The position numbers and the translations under genes were made by a program. A stretch of DNA of 64,000 bases. Source: Pterobdella sp. o SKG-2022. Its lineage: Eukaryota > Annelida > Clitellata > Hirudinida > Piscicolidae. Positions 1 through 12,499 of the stretch are shown here, in pieces. The stretch is taken from contig OZ038320.1 of the NCBI GenBank assembly GCA_964035795.1, forward strand, positions 18,680,589-18,744,588. The letters run 5' to 3'. Below the pieces are notes generated by a model, which was given only the letters and a program-made list of their open reading frames with translations, was not told the origin of the DNA and did no database searches. Each line of letters starts with the position of its first letter. Position 1 is the first letter of the stretch.

Positions 1-2990
1 TGTTTTTTTTTCAAATTTTAGTTTTGATAAACAAATTGTTTCACCATAGGAATGAAACAGCAAGAGTTTGGTGTATTTCTTCGACGATATTTCAAGCTAA
101 GATAAAGACTTGTGCATTTTAATTAAAAGATTCAGTCTTAATAATAATATTTATAACACCCAGTTTCATAGTTTTTTTTAGCCAATGTTCAAAAGTTCTA
201 AACTTTTTTTTATTTTGAAAGCTTCGAATTTTGGTTGATATATTAATATTGAATCTCAATTTCGTTGTTCTGTTTGTATTTACTTATTTTATCATCAGAT
301 ACTAGTTTGCAAAATAACAAAAAGGCTTTATTACAAAAAAAATCTAAAACAGTTTTAGATACAAAAAAAAATTTCAAACTGTTTTTGTTAAACTAGGAAC
401 ATCGCTTAGAAATTATAAACTTTGACATCTTTAATAAACTCCTAAATGAATAAAAATGAAAAACGAACTATAAATACGGTAAAAGACACACATCGTCACA
501 ATATACCATGAAGGTGATAAACAAGACAAATCGAACCTAGTTGACAACAAATACTGACTTCCTATTGGCTGGTGACTCAACCAATCAAAAAGCATATAAG
601 TGGAAATGGCTTTGTGAACGATTAAAAAATGTGTGAATATATTCTGCATATAATTAAATTTAAAGTTTTTGATAATTTAGGAAAAAGAGTAGAAATATTT
701 TTATTTCGATTTAAATTTAATTTTCATCAATAAATGGAAAAATGTTCTCGTAATCTTTCAATTAGAAGTTCTCAACTTTACACTCAACTAGAATCTCGAT
801 AAATTTGGTGGGCGTGTGAAAGTGTGTGTGAGGAACTTAAGTTTTTCTATTATTTGCTCGATTCGAGGCGTTGTTACAAATCGCATGAAAGACTCGCCGC
901 TGAAATTGGTGTGGGATAACTACTCTCTATATTTTTCGATTTTCTTAAAAAAATAGTTTTTTTGTATTTTTGGATAACAAATTTTTAGGTCAAAATTTAA
1001 TATAATTTGTTTTCGCCTGCATTTTATCTTTTCTTGCAAATAAATATTCAATGAATTCATGGGGGTGTTAGATTTGAACTTGTATGAGACAATCAGTTTG
1101 AGTGAAAATGAGAAAATAATATTTTAAAAAATAATGTAACAATTGAAATTCAAATATTCGATATCAAAAGTTTTCAAAATTACATTTAAAGAAAAAATTA
1201 ACTTTCACAACACAGAAACAGAGAATAAAAAGATGAGTTTGAAAGAAATAAACATGGAGAACATTAAATGCAACGTCCCAAAGTTACTTCGTAACAGTGA
1301 TTACACTGACTACGCATATAATTGCATTATGCCGACCGAGTGCTCTTTCTTATGGATGAAGTTTAAATTCCAAAAGACGCTTGCTTTCTTCACTCTTTGA
1401 TTTGTTTTCAATTCAGCAGCGTGATTAATCTTTTCACTCCAATCGCCACAATATTTCAGTTGTCTTTTGAGATGCTTTTCTATTCGAAATATTTGTTCGT
1501 CTTTTCCACCATTTTATTTAAGTTTTGAGTTATTGAGTTTTTTTTTGTTATATTGTGCTTTTTAGTAAATTTTTGATTGTTTTTAAAAAAAAATTGTTTA
1601 AAAAGAGGAATATTATTCCAAACGCCTACCTAACTTCCCATATTATGCTTTGTTATTTGTCTATTAATCTATTTGCACATTTTTTTTTTGACTCACACAT
1701 TGTTCTTTTGCAAAAAAATATTTCAACTAAATTCATGGAAAAAACACTGAAGAGTAAATAAACTCAAACGTTATTGTATTCTTCAACTTCAACCGGAGAG
1801 TCTTCCTAAGTATATAATACCTGATAAATTCATAAACCATTTGTTTTTTTCTTAAAGCTTCCATTTGTTTCTCTAAACGATACATTTAATTGTTCTACAC
1901 TTTTTCCTACAACTTTCCTTTATTACACGCTATCAAAAAGCATTGGCAAACTCATCAAAAACTGCTTATGCCACAAAGATAATCATCTAGAGCTGAAATA
2001 AAATACCTCAAAAAGACCAATATTTATAAACTCAAAATAAAGCCAAATGACCTTATAGGGTTTCAATGTATTATAGCACTTTGAAATTTTATATTCTTAG
2101 TGTTCATGTTTTGATCATTTATATAACTTTATTGTCGTACTGAAAATGAAAAAATCTAGATTATTGCTCAAATTTTGAAAAATAAACTATTAATGAAAAG
2201 GATATTTTGTGTTTGTTATATCAGGTTTTATTTACGATATTGCTTGAAGATGCATTGTGTTGAAATTCCTTTCAGCAAACTTAGTGTTGTTAAGAAGTTA
2301 TTACATTATATGTTTTATCATATATTTTCAAATAAATTAAAAAATTTTGTGCATTAAAAACTTATTTTGATAGTTCTTCATGTTTTAATAAAATTTACAG
2401 GCAATGTGGAAAATCTTCGATACATACGTACTGCTAAAGATTTTAGTCAATATACACACTGCCTGACTCGAAGTGCATTTTTCTATATATTTAAAAAATA
2501 AAAAGTTCAATACATTTATTTGAAAAAATGTCACACGTTTCGATAAATTTGGCTTTTTCATCAAGCTATAATTTGCTTATATAGAAACGTCAAAAATTGA
2601 TTTTGTGGCAATGAAGAGAATGAAAAAATTCAATTATGTATTTCCAAAAATAATTATTATTTTGAAATCTGAAAAAATAACTAATCATTCAATTCTGACG
2701 TACGGCTCAAAAGTCATTCCAATAATACAACTATCCACAACCTTGATAAACTATCAATTCCAATAACTTTAATTTCAATAGCCCTTTGGCACGTCGAGTA
2801 TGAGTATGGCATTAAAATAAAGCTAAATCATCTTTTGTATTTAGACTCTTTCTTTCTCGAAATGCCGTTAGAATACCATAGAAGTGCTTCCAATGAAATC
2901 TGAAAAAAGCTAGATGACGGATATGAAAAGATAAATCTGTTTACGCCTGCTACTAGACTTGTTTGTTAAACACCTTTTAAGAGAAAAGTA
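1..2990. other. AT-rich region without a recognised gene
   Basis: Very AT-rich sequence with homopolymer runs. The open frames here are short, low-complexity and show no recognisable domain or coherent splice structure. I see no gene, RNA gene or recognisable mobile element. Confidence 0.6.
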
Positions 2991-3000
2991 ATCAATCAAT

Positions 3001-3047
3001 CAATCAGACAAACAAACAAGCAAGCAAGCAAGCAAGCAAACAAACAA

Positions 3048-3087
<40 letters not shown>

Positions 3088-3114
3088 ACAAACAAACAAA
3101 CAAACAAACAAACA
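3001..3114. repeat. CAAG/CAAA tetranucleotide microsatellite
   Basis: About 110 bp of alternating blocks of (CAAG)n and (CAAA)n. Blocks switch cleanly between the two units, as expected from slippage plus point mutation. Confidence 0.95.
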
Positions 3115-3543
3115 GCCAAACATACAAATAACGAATATTATTATAGTGGCATGAAACTGGTTAAGTTTTCAAGACCACTTTTGAATATGAATTTATGTAT
3201 AGAGTCAGTCCTAACATGGTAAATTTTCATTCTTTCCAGCCCCTCACGCTTTATCCTTTAATCCACACACATCCAGTCATTTCTTTCAAATTACCCCTTC
3301 TTTCTTCCCACTATTTTGATTTTTTGAAAAAAATACTTGTTTCTCAAAATGTTGTTAGCCCGCACGCTTGCTATGCTCATTGTATTCAATGATCTGAGTC
3401 TTTTTCTTTCAGACAATGAAGACACATGACATTTGCAATAATTTGTTTATGTGTGTCTTCGTGCTTAGATCTTTGTCAAAATAGACACCAAGATTTTTAA
3501 CTGAATCAGGAGGAATTATATAATCATTCAACACACAAACTGG

Positions 3544-4080
3544 TTAAGTTGGTAGTTTGCCTATTCTTCTACATTTTGAGAACCAAATGACTTCAGTTTT
3601 TGAACTGTTGAGTTTCATTTGGTTGGCTTTCATCCAAGCTGCAATTTCATCGATACACTGACATTCTTTCTTGCAAGTCCATTGATGCATCAAATGAGCA
3701 TATTGATGAATTCTCAAATTGTAAGAAGCTGCAATCTTTTCCAAATCAGCTGTGTATAAAGTGAACAAAAGCGGTCCAAGAACAGAACTTTGTGGTACTC
3801 CAGTAAAGTAAAGGTTTGGTGTTGATTCTGTTTTGGAGCATTTGACGTTGAATGACCTGTTGAAAAAATAATTCTTAAACCATTCAAGAGTGAGGTCATT
3901 CAAGCCGAATGATTCTTTTAATCTTCTGATTAGTGTTTGATGATCTATTAAATCAAAGGCAGATAAAAGATTTAGAAGGACAAGAAGAGATAATTTTTTG
4001 TTGTCAGCTGCTTCCAAAATATCAGTAGAAACCTTAAGTGATGCTGTTTCTGTTGAATGATGGTGACAATAAGCTGATTA
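3544..4080 (-). mobile_element. Decayed CR1/Jockey-like LINE, reverse transcriptase fragment
   Basis: The minus strand encodes a reverse-transcriptase core of about 157 aa. It has the block LLVLLNLLSAFDLIDHQTL, then a GVPQSSVLGPLLFTLY block typical of CR1/Jockey-type elements, then an AWMKANQMKLNSSKTEVI thumb-like segment. The YADD catalytic box is degraded to an QYAHLM-like string, so the copy is dead. Fragments of the same kind occur at 40090-40345 and, more decayed, at 34000-35500. Assignment to superfamily is by motif memory only. Confidence 0.85.
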
Positions 4081-4262
4081 AAAAGATGCTAGTAAATTAT
4101 TGATATTTAAGTGAGTGACAATTCTTGGAAGTAATCTTATTACAAAAGATCATTTGTACAGAATGAAACGAGACCGAGAGTTGCTGCTTATTAATAGCAT
4201 TGGGGTTTTTGTTAAAATTTATTTATTTGAACATAACCTTACTTACTCAGAGCGACATACTA

Positions 4263-4985
4263 TTATGTCGAGAAATAGTAGCCGCCATGACGCCAGCCCA
4301 GACTCTTGTCTCTCATTGTTCCAGCCAGGTCTTCTATTTCCATGCCACAGTTTTTAGCTAGCCTGTCAACGAATGTAATTGTCTGTTTTCTTCTACTAAC
4401 ACTACTTTTCTTGGTTCCAACGACTTTGTCACTTCTTCTAAAGCAGTGTCCAGCAAACCTCAAACGTCTCTGTCTGATCACGTCAGAGATTTTTTGCAGT
4501 CTCGAGTAAAGCACTGTATTGGAGAGATGTTCTCTCCAGCTAATTCCTAAGATTGCTTGAAGCAGTCTCGTATAACATCAGTCCATTTTTTTTTTGAGGC
4601 TATTTGTTAGGGTTCAAGTTTTGCACCCGTATAGCTTCTACAGTCGCTTTGAAGACTGTCATCTTGAACTGCGGTTGCAAACGCCTTTCTGAAGCACACA
4701 TACTTTCTACGTTGAACCTATCCAGGAGCCCAGATACTTCAACGCATTTGATGTAATTGCCCTTCGCTGCAGAGATTTTTGGTACTTCATTTTGCTTGAA
4801 GAATTGAAATTTATTCTTGTCCCCGTTAATGTAAATTTAACTTACTTTGCTACTCTTTCTAATTCATTGAAAAATGCTTGGACTTGGTTTACCTCATTTG
4901 ACATGAAAACAATATCATCCGCAGTCGCAACCTGTTACTACAGATGGTTTGATTCTTCTGCTCTGCCTCCTTACAAGAGTGAACC
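4263..4985 (-). mobile_element. Decayed LINE, reverse transcriptase to C-terminal end
   Basis: Read on the minus strand, the fragment begins with an ADDIVFMSNEVNQVQ string (the RT catalytic ADD box plus the following helix). It continues through frame-broken RT, then ends in an RLQKISDVIRQRRLRFAGHC segment, the usual LINE tail in which a R-R-L-R-F/W-x-GH motif precedes a short basic region. Several stops and frameshifts show it is inactive. It is a different family from the neighbouring 3544-4080 fragment. Confidence 0.8.
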
Positions 4986-5352
4986 CAAATTTATTTTCAT
5001 TAATGGTAATAACTTTTCTAACCATAACATAACCAGAAATTTATTTTTTTCGAATTAATAATACGTTTGTATGTAATCAAGTAGAAAAATAATACAAAAT
5101 ATTGACTTGGTATTCAATATTAATTATTCATGTCTGAATCACGAACTAATAAATTCTTTAGATGATGAATGAAATTGTGCATGTCAATACAATTGTAATA
5201 TAAATCATGTATGCTGCAAAAAAAGGGGGTAATTTTTAAACCGTATATCTAATAATATTGTTCGCAAAATTTAATAACCCAAATTGAAAGGGTAAAATGT
5301 GAAGCTTTGTGAGGTTTTTGTGATTTCATTCATTTGCTTGTTGTTATGATGA

Positions 5353-8300
5353 TTAGCAATTGGTCAGAACGTCACACCCAGTCCTGTTTATCACAATAGT
5401 GTGCTCAAACTGGCAACTACTTCCTGCATTGGCAACAATTATTTAGTTATTTTTAAAAAAGAATTGTTATGAAACCATTTTAAAATTTCATAATTCATTT
5501 AATATACGCTCAAAAAATGTTAATAGTTCTAGGAGAAAACAAATTCGAATATTTATCAACCAGAAATTGACCTTAAAAAAGGTTAAAAAAACAGCTATAA
5601 AAAATAGTTTTGTACTCTAGTATATATTAGATCTATAATCATCAATAAATTAGCTCAAATAGGCCACTCAAAAAAATGAAATAATTTTGAATTTATAAAA
5701 ATTTTTAAAATAAATCTATTAAAAAACTATTTAAAAAAATTGCTGAAAAAAAACAGTATTTGTTAAACAAGACATGAGAAGACAAAAAGCTTCGTTTTAT
5801 AATTTAATCATTCGTTTATGTTCTCATACGATTATATCAGGCTATTATACTTCATCAAAAATATGTTTAATCTTGAAACATTAGCTTATAATGATGGTTG
5901 TGACAGCAATCACACAAATTGACCTCCATCCGTAGTGACCAGAGTCCACCCGTCATCGAGCAATTCCAGTTCACCTGACCCTTCACATATGGCTGGCTCT
6001 AACAATTTCATGATTAAAATTTTTAATAAAAATAAAAAGCAACCTCGAGTTATCAAAGTATTTTATTTATTGCCTCAAGCTTGAATACTGTACAACTTTA
6101 TTTTGCGGCTAAAAATTCAACTAAAAAATGTGAAAAACTCGAAAATATGAATACCTATAGTGAAACACATACCGTCCCTCATCACTTCTTGCAAATCATT
6201 CTCTGTGTTCAATGATAATTTCTCATTAGTCATATAAAGACTCAACGTAATCAAATACTACATCAAAAAAACATGAATAAAATTAACTCCAGAAATTTAT
6301 TTTAAATATTTTTTTACTTCATTCTAGTAAGTAATGTTAAAACTATTAAAAATATTTATTATGAAAATTCTAATTTTTCGAGCCAAACATATATATTTAA
6401 AGCAAAACACTTTTAACAGTTTATTTTATTACATGAAGCTTTTCTTAAGATGAACTTACATTATCAAATAATAATAAAAACACTGTTTTTATTTGAATGT
6501 TTATTATAAACAACTTAGTAGGATTTGATGATAATAGTGAACTAATATAAGGGCCTTTTTTTTATCATAGGTAACTTGCGAATTTCCACTATTTGGAAAA
6601 ACCATTCAACTAAATTTAAAATTTATGAACCACCTTTGAAAGAAAATGTTTTATAGAAATCGAAACAAAATATAATCCCGTTTTTGGCTTAACATGAATA
6701 TAAGGCTTACGATGATTTTAAGGTAACTCATTTTATATGTTGAAAATATGGTGGTTACATAATCAGATTTATATTTCCATATTAAGTACTTTGATTATTG
6801 ATTCTTTTAATAATTCAAGTTATCTTACAGAAATCATAGATTATCATTAAACTTCAATTGACTGTGTCGCACTACAGAATCTGAAGCCAAATTATCAAGT
6901 GAACCCTTTATTCATTATACGATCCTGACTTGCAGATGATCTAGCGCTAATTTCTCATACAAATCGCCACTTACAACATGAAACAAACAAATTTTTTTCC
7001 ATAAGCCAGAAGGTAGGACTCAAGCATATTCAAAAAAAAACTGACGTCATGACCATCAACATGCCATCACCAACCCCAGTGCAGTTTGACAAGCAGGATC
7101 TTTGTAGTACAAATAAGTTTACATATCTCGTTAGTATTTTGAGTATAGATGGTGGTGCTGATAAAGATATTAAAAGTAGGCTCATACAAGCAAAAAATTT
7201 TCCTAGGAGTATGAAAACTTCATAGAAGTTCTCTCAGTACACAATCAACACCAAGAGCAAGAGGTACAAGACATGTATCTTGCTTCTGTATAGATCCAAG
7301 TGTATGTGAGAACAAGATATCAACAAATTTTCAGTTATTAAACATGAAGTTTAGAAAGCATTTTGAAAATCTTTTGACCCAATACCATCTCAAAAAATGC
7401 TTTTTTTTTCTGTTGTCACCAAGAAAACATGGCTAAAACTGAAATGGATTAATCATGTCCTGATAGAAAAAAAAAGCTTGATGGTAGAAACAGCTCTACA
7501 TAAAACACATGAAATAAAAATAAATCCACTCTAAAATAAAATGGCATTAGAAAGAAGAAATAGAACTGGAAGGCACAGAGCACCCTTTGGGTACAATCCT
7601 GCACAAGAATACATTTAAATATTTTGAGCTGCCTTGGCACCAATTCGTCTGAGTTTTTTTGTGGCATTAGAAAGCGGAAACAAACAATAAATTATGGATA
7701 TAAAAAGCATCAAAACAATAAATAAAACTCTAAAACTAGTTTAAAAACGTATTGGTAAGAACAAAACAATGAAACAATTACACTATAAACTTAAAAAAAA
7801 TTTTAAGACTATCATTTAAACTTTATTTATTAAAAAGTCTACAAACCAATATGATAGATGGTAGGAGGTCCATGAAAAAATGAAGAAATACCATGGCCAC
7901 ATATATCTGGTATCACTTTTAAACCTGCATCTTTTGTTATTTCACTGTTTGTATGATGAGGATACTTGGATATGTCATTAGATAACTGATATAATAGACA
8001 AAAAACTAATGTGAAAACTTTAATGTCAATTTTTATTCTTCAAAAAATGAGGATTTTAAAGATACATCTCTTAACTATCTATGATTATTCCTTTATATAT
8101 CTGAACAATTCTTACAATAACTCACTAATGGATTATGATAAGATTGTACTTACCGAAAATTTTAGTTTCTTTAAAATAAAGTATCTTGAAAATCCTCTTT
8201 TTTCGAAGAATAAAAGCTGAAACTTAAAATACAAGATACTTACGATGTCTCTAAAAGAATTCAATGTCAATAATAATTTATAACCAATCATTATAAATAA

Positions 8301-9553
8301 GTTGAAAACTTAACACAATCTAAAAACAAATCCTATTATCTTAATAAAGCTATGAAATAAACTATTATAAACTTTTAAAATTTGCTTTGTCAAATCTATT
8401 ATAAATAGAAAAACTTGATAAAATAACAAATAAAAACATTAGTGATAAAACAAAATTTGCTAAAATAACATCAAAAACTAACCTGATGATAAAACCAATA
8501 ACATTGAGTTTTCTACCAGGCCTACAAGCCTTGATAGCCTCATCTCTACATGCTTGTCCTATTTCCAGAAATTTACTTGTATCCATATATGTCACCTTAC
8601 CACTTTTCCTATTGTAATTATCAATGCTATTATCGGCACTGATGTTAGTATTGTCCTCAGAAGAGTTTTCTATGTTAGAAGACACAAAGTAAGTGTGTGA
8701 AGTGTCTCCATAAAAGCCATCTTTAAATACCTAGTAATGTTTTAAAAAACATTTCATACATCAATATAGATAATATTAATTCTCCTTTTTTAGATTTTAA
8801 TACAACTAATTGGATAATTTTTATAATCAAAGTCATTGGAATTTCATAAATGCAATAAATGAAAAACATAAATGTATGGTGAAATCTTTATGAATTTCTC
8901 TTCAAAGTGCATCAAATGAAACCAAATGATAATGCAAGACCACATCATCAAAAATTCCTCAGCCCACCAACCCACAGTGACATCAATGTTGATGATGTCT
9001 CCAGCCTTCAGATATCTATCATCAGGAATACCATGACATGCCACATTGTTCACTGATGTGCAGATAGACTTTGGAAAACCTTTGTAAAGTAATGGTGCTG
9101 GATAACAATTGTTTTTTATGCACAGATCATGTGCTACCTGTTAAGATAAGGAAAATTATTTATGATGTAAACAGCGTTTATAAAAACTTTGACTAAAAAG
9201 TTATTTTTGATATTATGAAAACCTCAACAAAAAATTGTATTAACCACCTCATCCAAATAATCTGTGGTTACGCCTTCTTTCACCATGCTACCTACTTCTT
9301 CTAAGATATTTCTTGCCAATGAACATGCTTCCCTAAATTTACGCATTTCTTCTCTTGACAAAGATCCTTTATATTTCTTATAGTTCTCTTTTTCATACAA
9401 TTCATAATCAGATACATATGTTGGTTTTATGATTCTATCGGGCACTGTTCTAGGTTCAGTTCTATTTTGTGGAGTTAAAATTTTGAAAGACCTTGTAACT
9501 ACTCTGTGAAAACTTGATTTTGTCAGAAAGAAAGGATTTTTAAAGTTTGACAT
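5353..9553 (-). CDS. METAP1D: Methionine aminopeptidase, type 1D (mitochondrial-type), seven exons, 335 aa
   Basis: Removes the initiator methionine from new proteins; the 1D class acts in mitochondria. Exons (minus): 9248-9553, 8976-9137, 8483-8730, 7847-7944, 6155-6202, 5924-5998, 5353-5423; all junctions are GT..AG with matching phase. All five metal ligands are visible: Asp154 (NIDVTV), Asp165 (GDTSHT), His256 (CGHGIS), Glu288 (FTIEP), Glu319 (QFEHT), plus the conserved His137 (VACHGIP). The ATG at 9551-9553 gives a basic, Ser/Thr-rich N-terminus consistent with a presequence. Length equals, from memory, that of human MAP1D (335 aa), but the N-terminus looks shorter and an acidic Asn/Ser-rich insert of roughly 28 residues (about 173-203) sits in the catalytic domain. 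Intron 4 holds a LINE fragment and intron 3 an inverted-repeat element. It shares a 220-bp upstream region with a divergent gene. Active enzyme expected. Confidence 0.93.
6920..7370 (+). mobile_element. LINE reverse-transcriptase fragment inside METAP1D intron 4
   Basis: Plus-strand translation gives an [13 protein letters not shown] catalytic box, then [20 protein letters not shown], then [20 protein letters not shown]. This is the standard order of RT palm and thumb segments in a family of LINEs common in invertebrates. Frames break near 7220 and after 7310. The piece is antisense to METAP1D and lies wholly within an intron. Confidence 0.85.
8032..8215. mobile_element. Inverted-repeat MITE-like element in METAP1D intron 3
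   Basis: Arms at 8032-8066 and 8181-8215 are near-perfect inverted repeats of about 35 bp, built around ATTCTTC..GAGGATTTT..AAGATAC. The interior is about 115 bp, AT-rich and noncoding. The right side continues into a motif AAGATACTTACGATGTCTCT (about 8242-8261) that recurs at 16451-16470 and, with changes, near 20801. No transposase is encoded, so this would be a non-autonomous element. Confidence 0.75.
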
Positions 9554-9773
9554 TTTAGATAAACTTTTTTTATTTGGACATTACATTTTATCTGGGTCTT
9601 AGAACATATTTGATAAGATTTAATTATTGGAACAAATTTATTTTAATTAGAAAAATTGCTGAAAGTTTATAAGTAAATGATTTTTTTTATTCAATTGATG
9701 AAAAAAGTTGTTTGCATAGTAAATTTACTTTTAAATAGTTTTTGAAAAATTCAAAACGGTCATATTTATAAAT
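9554..9773. promoter_or_regulatory. Shared divergent promoter region
   Basis: Only 220 bp separate the start codon of METAP1D (minus, 9553) from that of the unknown gene (plus, 9774). The stretch is AT-rich with no coding potential and no obvious TATA box in either direction. The head-to-head arrangement implies a bidirectional promoter. This is inferred from spacing alone. Confidence 0.6.
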
Positions 9774-10827
9774 ATGGCAATAAATGTTCAAGATCACATT
9801 TATATGTTGAAAAATGATGTCGGAGAAACAGTAGCTAGTCGTTTATTAGTAGATGGAAAGTCTATACTGCTTGAATCAGATCATCCTTGTATCCCTCGTC
9901 TCAATTGCGGCCCTATGAAAGGGTCCGCTGTACAGTTTTATAGCGAAAATAACGAAATTGAAAGCGGTGTTCAAGTTAAAGATTATCACTATTTTTTAGA
10001 TCAAAACAATAAAGTAATTACCTTAAAAGACTTAAAAGTTTAGTAGTTTTATTTTTCAAAAAATTTTGTTTGGAAGGTAAGACCGATTCCTCCTGGGTCA
10101 ATTTTGCAAGGGATGTTTACAATGGCATACCAAAAAAATACTCAAGTGTCTTCTACCTTATCACAAGAAACAAAACTTGGATATGAAGTTAGTTCTCAAA
10201 AAATACATAATTCACCATTGAAAATAATCGTTATTCATTTTTTTATTGTTCAAAATGTTGCAAATTATTCAAATAAAAATTGTGAATTTATTAACTTAAA
10301 CAGACTGAAGCTTTGAATTCTCCCCAACAAACTATTTCCAATACAAGTTTCACAGGTTTTATTTATATTCCCAATTACAAAAATGTGGTTTAAAGTAAAA
10401 GTATGATGTTTTAAATTTTCTAATTCTAAAAATAGCACTAAAATTAAATTTTTATTATATACGAACTACTAACATTATTAAGCAAATTTATGCAGTTTTT
10501 ATGCACCTAAACTACATATAAAAGTTCATAAATGCAGAAGTGAATGTGGAGGACAGTCAACCTACAAACTATTTTGAGAACTTCGAGCTTTCTCAAGGAA
10601 TGGACATTGAGTTGGAAGAAGAAATAATATCTTGTGATTCTGCTCCTAAAGTATCAGAAAAACAACTGAAAACACCAACACCTCGAAAAAATAGAAAGAA
10701 AAAAACTCCTCAAATGACAATTACCAAAACTATAAATAGTTTATCCATGACTCCACAGCATGCATCAGTCAATCAAACAAGTAGTTCAAAGTTATATACT
10801 GAAACTAGAAACTTTTTGAACAATTAG
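9774..10827 (+). CDS. Unknown four-exon protein, 238 aa, acidic-to-basic tail
   Basis: I do not recognise this protein. Exons: 9774-10037, 10077-10187, 10304-10355, 10538-10827; all introns are GT..AG, the phases agree, and the frame closes with a stop at 10825-10827. Residues 1-125 look like a compact, mainly beta-type domain containing HPCIPRLNCGPMKG and VRPIPPGSILQGMF. The rest looks disordered: an acidic patch (ELEEEIISCDS), then a basic Lys/Arg-rich run (TPRKNRKKKTP) that could be a nuclear localisation signal, then a Ser/Thr-rich end. The divergent pairing with METAP1D suggests constitutive expression. A nuclear role is a guess from the basic cluster. Introns are short (39, 116 and 182 bp). 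Confidence 0.75.
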
Positions 10828-11450
10828 TGTTTATAAAATAAGCTGTTCTTAAATTATAATTGATTCAATTCTTATTTTTTGATATCTTGTTTCATCTTCT
10901 ATTTCTTTTTGTAAAGAGTTAACAATTTTTTTATTCTTTTTGTTTTATTCAATTTTTTATTTCAATAAAAAAAAATTTTTTAAAGCTATTACATACTGAC
11001 CCTATATTTTGATATACATCCAAAAATTGTTTTTTGAGAGATTTGGTATTAAGTGTACTAATTGCTGAAATTTATCTATTGGAAAAAAGCAGGGAATCTA
11101 GATGGATTCATGAAAATGAATGCAAGCTTACAACAATCAGGGGCAGATAGAAACATCACTTCTGCTTTTTGGAGCTCATGGTCAAGTTGTCTCAAGCAAA
11201 TTGGTGCAGTTTTTATGCATTCTTTGATCTTGAGTGCACAATCCTCTCCAAAATGATGCTCCTAATTATAGTCTCTAACTTTTATGGAGTCCTTCAGATG
11301 TAGATGATTAAAAAGTTTTTTATGGCACTTGCGTCTGAATGGAAAGCTGAAAGAACTTAATAGCTTCAGTTGACATATCTAAGCTACTAACATTATTAAG
11401 CAATTTAATCATATCATTAAGTATCAGTATTATTTTATTATAGTCAACAT
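10828..11450. other. Intergenic DNA, no recognised gene
   Basis: AT-rich sequence downstream of the 238-aa gene. A frame at 11062-11256 is isolated and has no recognisable motif or splice partner; it may be retroelement debris because LINE sequence begins just after it. Confidence 0.5.
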
Positions 11451-12400
11451 TTTTCCCTTTTCTAAAGGGTCACTGACTTTTTTCTATGACTTAACCCTCT
11501 CTCTCCATTTCACCCTGTCATAGGCATCTTCAAGATTTAAGCCAAACCCATGATAAAGATTTTTTATCTTATTTTCCCAAACTAACCTTGGCCTTCTTCT
11601 TTCTCTACTATCTTTCACCTCAAACCTCTAGGCCTGCTTGACACCATCATGATCCCCTTTCCTTATAACATGACCCAGCCATCTCAAACTCATGTCTCAC
11701 CACTTCAATAATATTATCTAATCCTAATCTAACCATCAAATTCGTTGTACTCACCCTTAGTTAGCTGCACACCACACATCATTTGAAGCATTTGTTTTTC
11801 TGCTCTTCACAAAATAGTCTCCAACGAATCTTACTACCCAAGTTTTTGAGCCATATGTCATGACAGGCTTCACACATGTCCTATAAATTTGTTTTCTGAT
11901 ATTCCATGTGTGTCTTACCACATAACATGGAAGACATACTATTGAATGCCTTCCATCCCAGCCTTATCCTTCATGTAACAGCTAGCTCACTTACTCCACC
12001 ACCATTCACATTGTCCCCTAGATTACAATAATTATTTACCCTCTCCAACTCACTCAAGCAACTTTTTGAAACATTCTTACATTCCTTATTTGAACCATTT
12101 ATACAAACCCTACATTCAAAATTTTTTTTCATCCTACAAGAAACTTTCTTTACCTTAGCACACTGCGCATAAACCCACTTCTTACATGTCTTACACCTAA
12201 CACAATTTACCTTAGCTCTCTTACCACACACACCACATAGACCAACCACTCTCCATGACTTTTGTTTTTACCAAGATTTACTTTCAATCCTTTTCTTTCA
12301 AAAGCTGCTCTCCAACGGATGAATTGTGATTCCAGTTCTTCCATAGTCTCTGCATCAAGACTAAGTCATCTGCATAAAGCAGTTCATATTAAAAAGATAA
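11450..12400 (-). mobile_element. Decayed LINE with zinc-knuckle-like segment and RT box
   Basis: On the minus strand a YADDLVLMQRLWKN RT catalytic box (12330-12400) is followed by a Cys-rich segment GVCGKRAKVNCVRCKTCKKW (zinc-finger-like C..C pairs), then a YCNLGDNVNGGGVSELAVT block. This is the same order as in the intact-looking element at 61200-63130. An RT C-terminal portion (WNIRKQIYRTCVKPVMTYGS) follows downstream. Stops interrupt it. Superfamily not determined. Confidence 0.85.
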
Positions 12401-12499
12401 TTAGCTTATACTGCTGTACATATCCTAGTAACTCGGGTTGACAACAGTTAGCCTAGCTTATTGATACTATTATAAAGTTTCTTGGCTTGTCTAGGCAAA

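Noticed and set aside
3001..3114. CRISPR-like array
   Set aside because: Simple tetranucleotide repeats without spacers; the genome is eukaryotic. The 28-bp repeat at 33737 also has no spacers.
5924..5998. Apparent truncation of METAP1D before the last metal-binding Glu
   Set aside because: A GT donor after GGATGGAG joins in phase to a terminal exon at 5353-5423 that encodes QFEHT and a stop.
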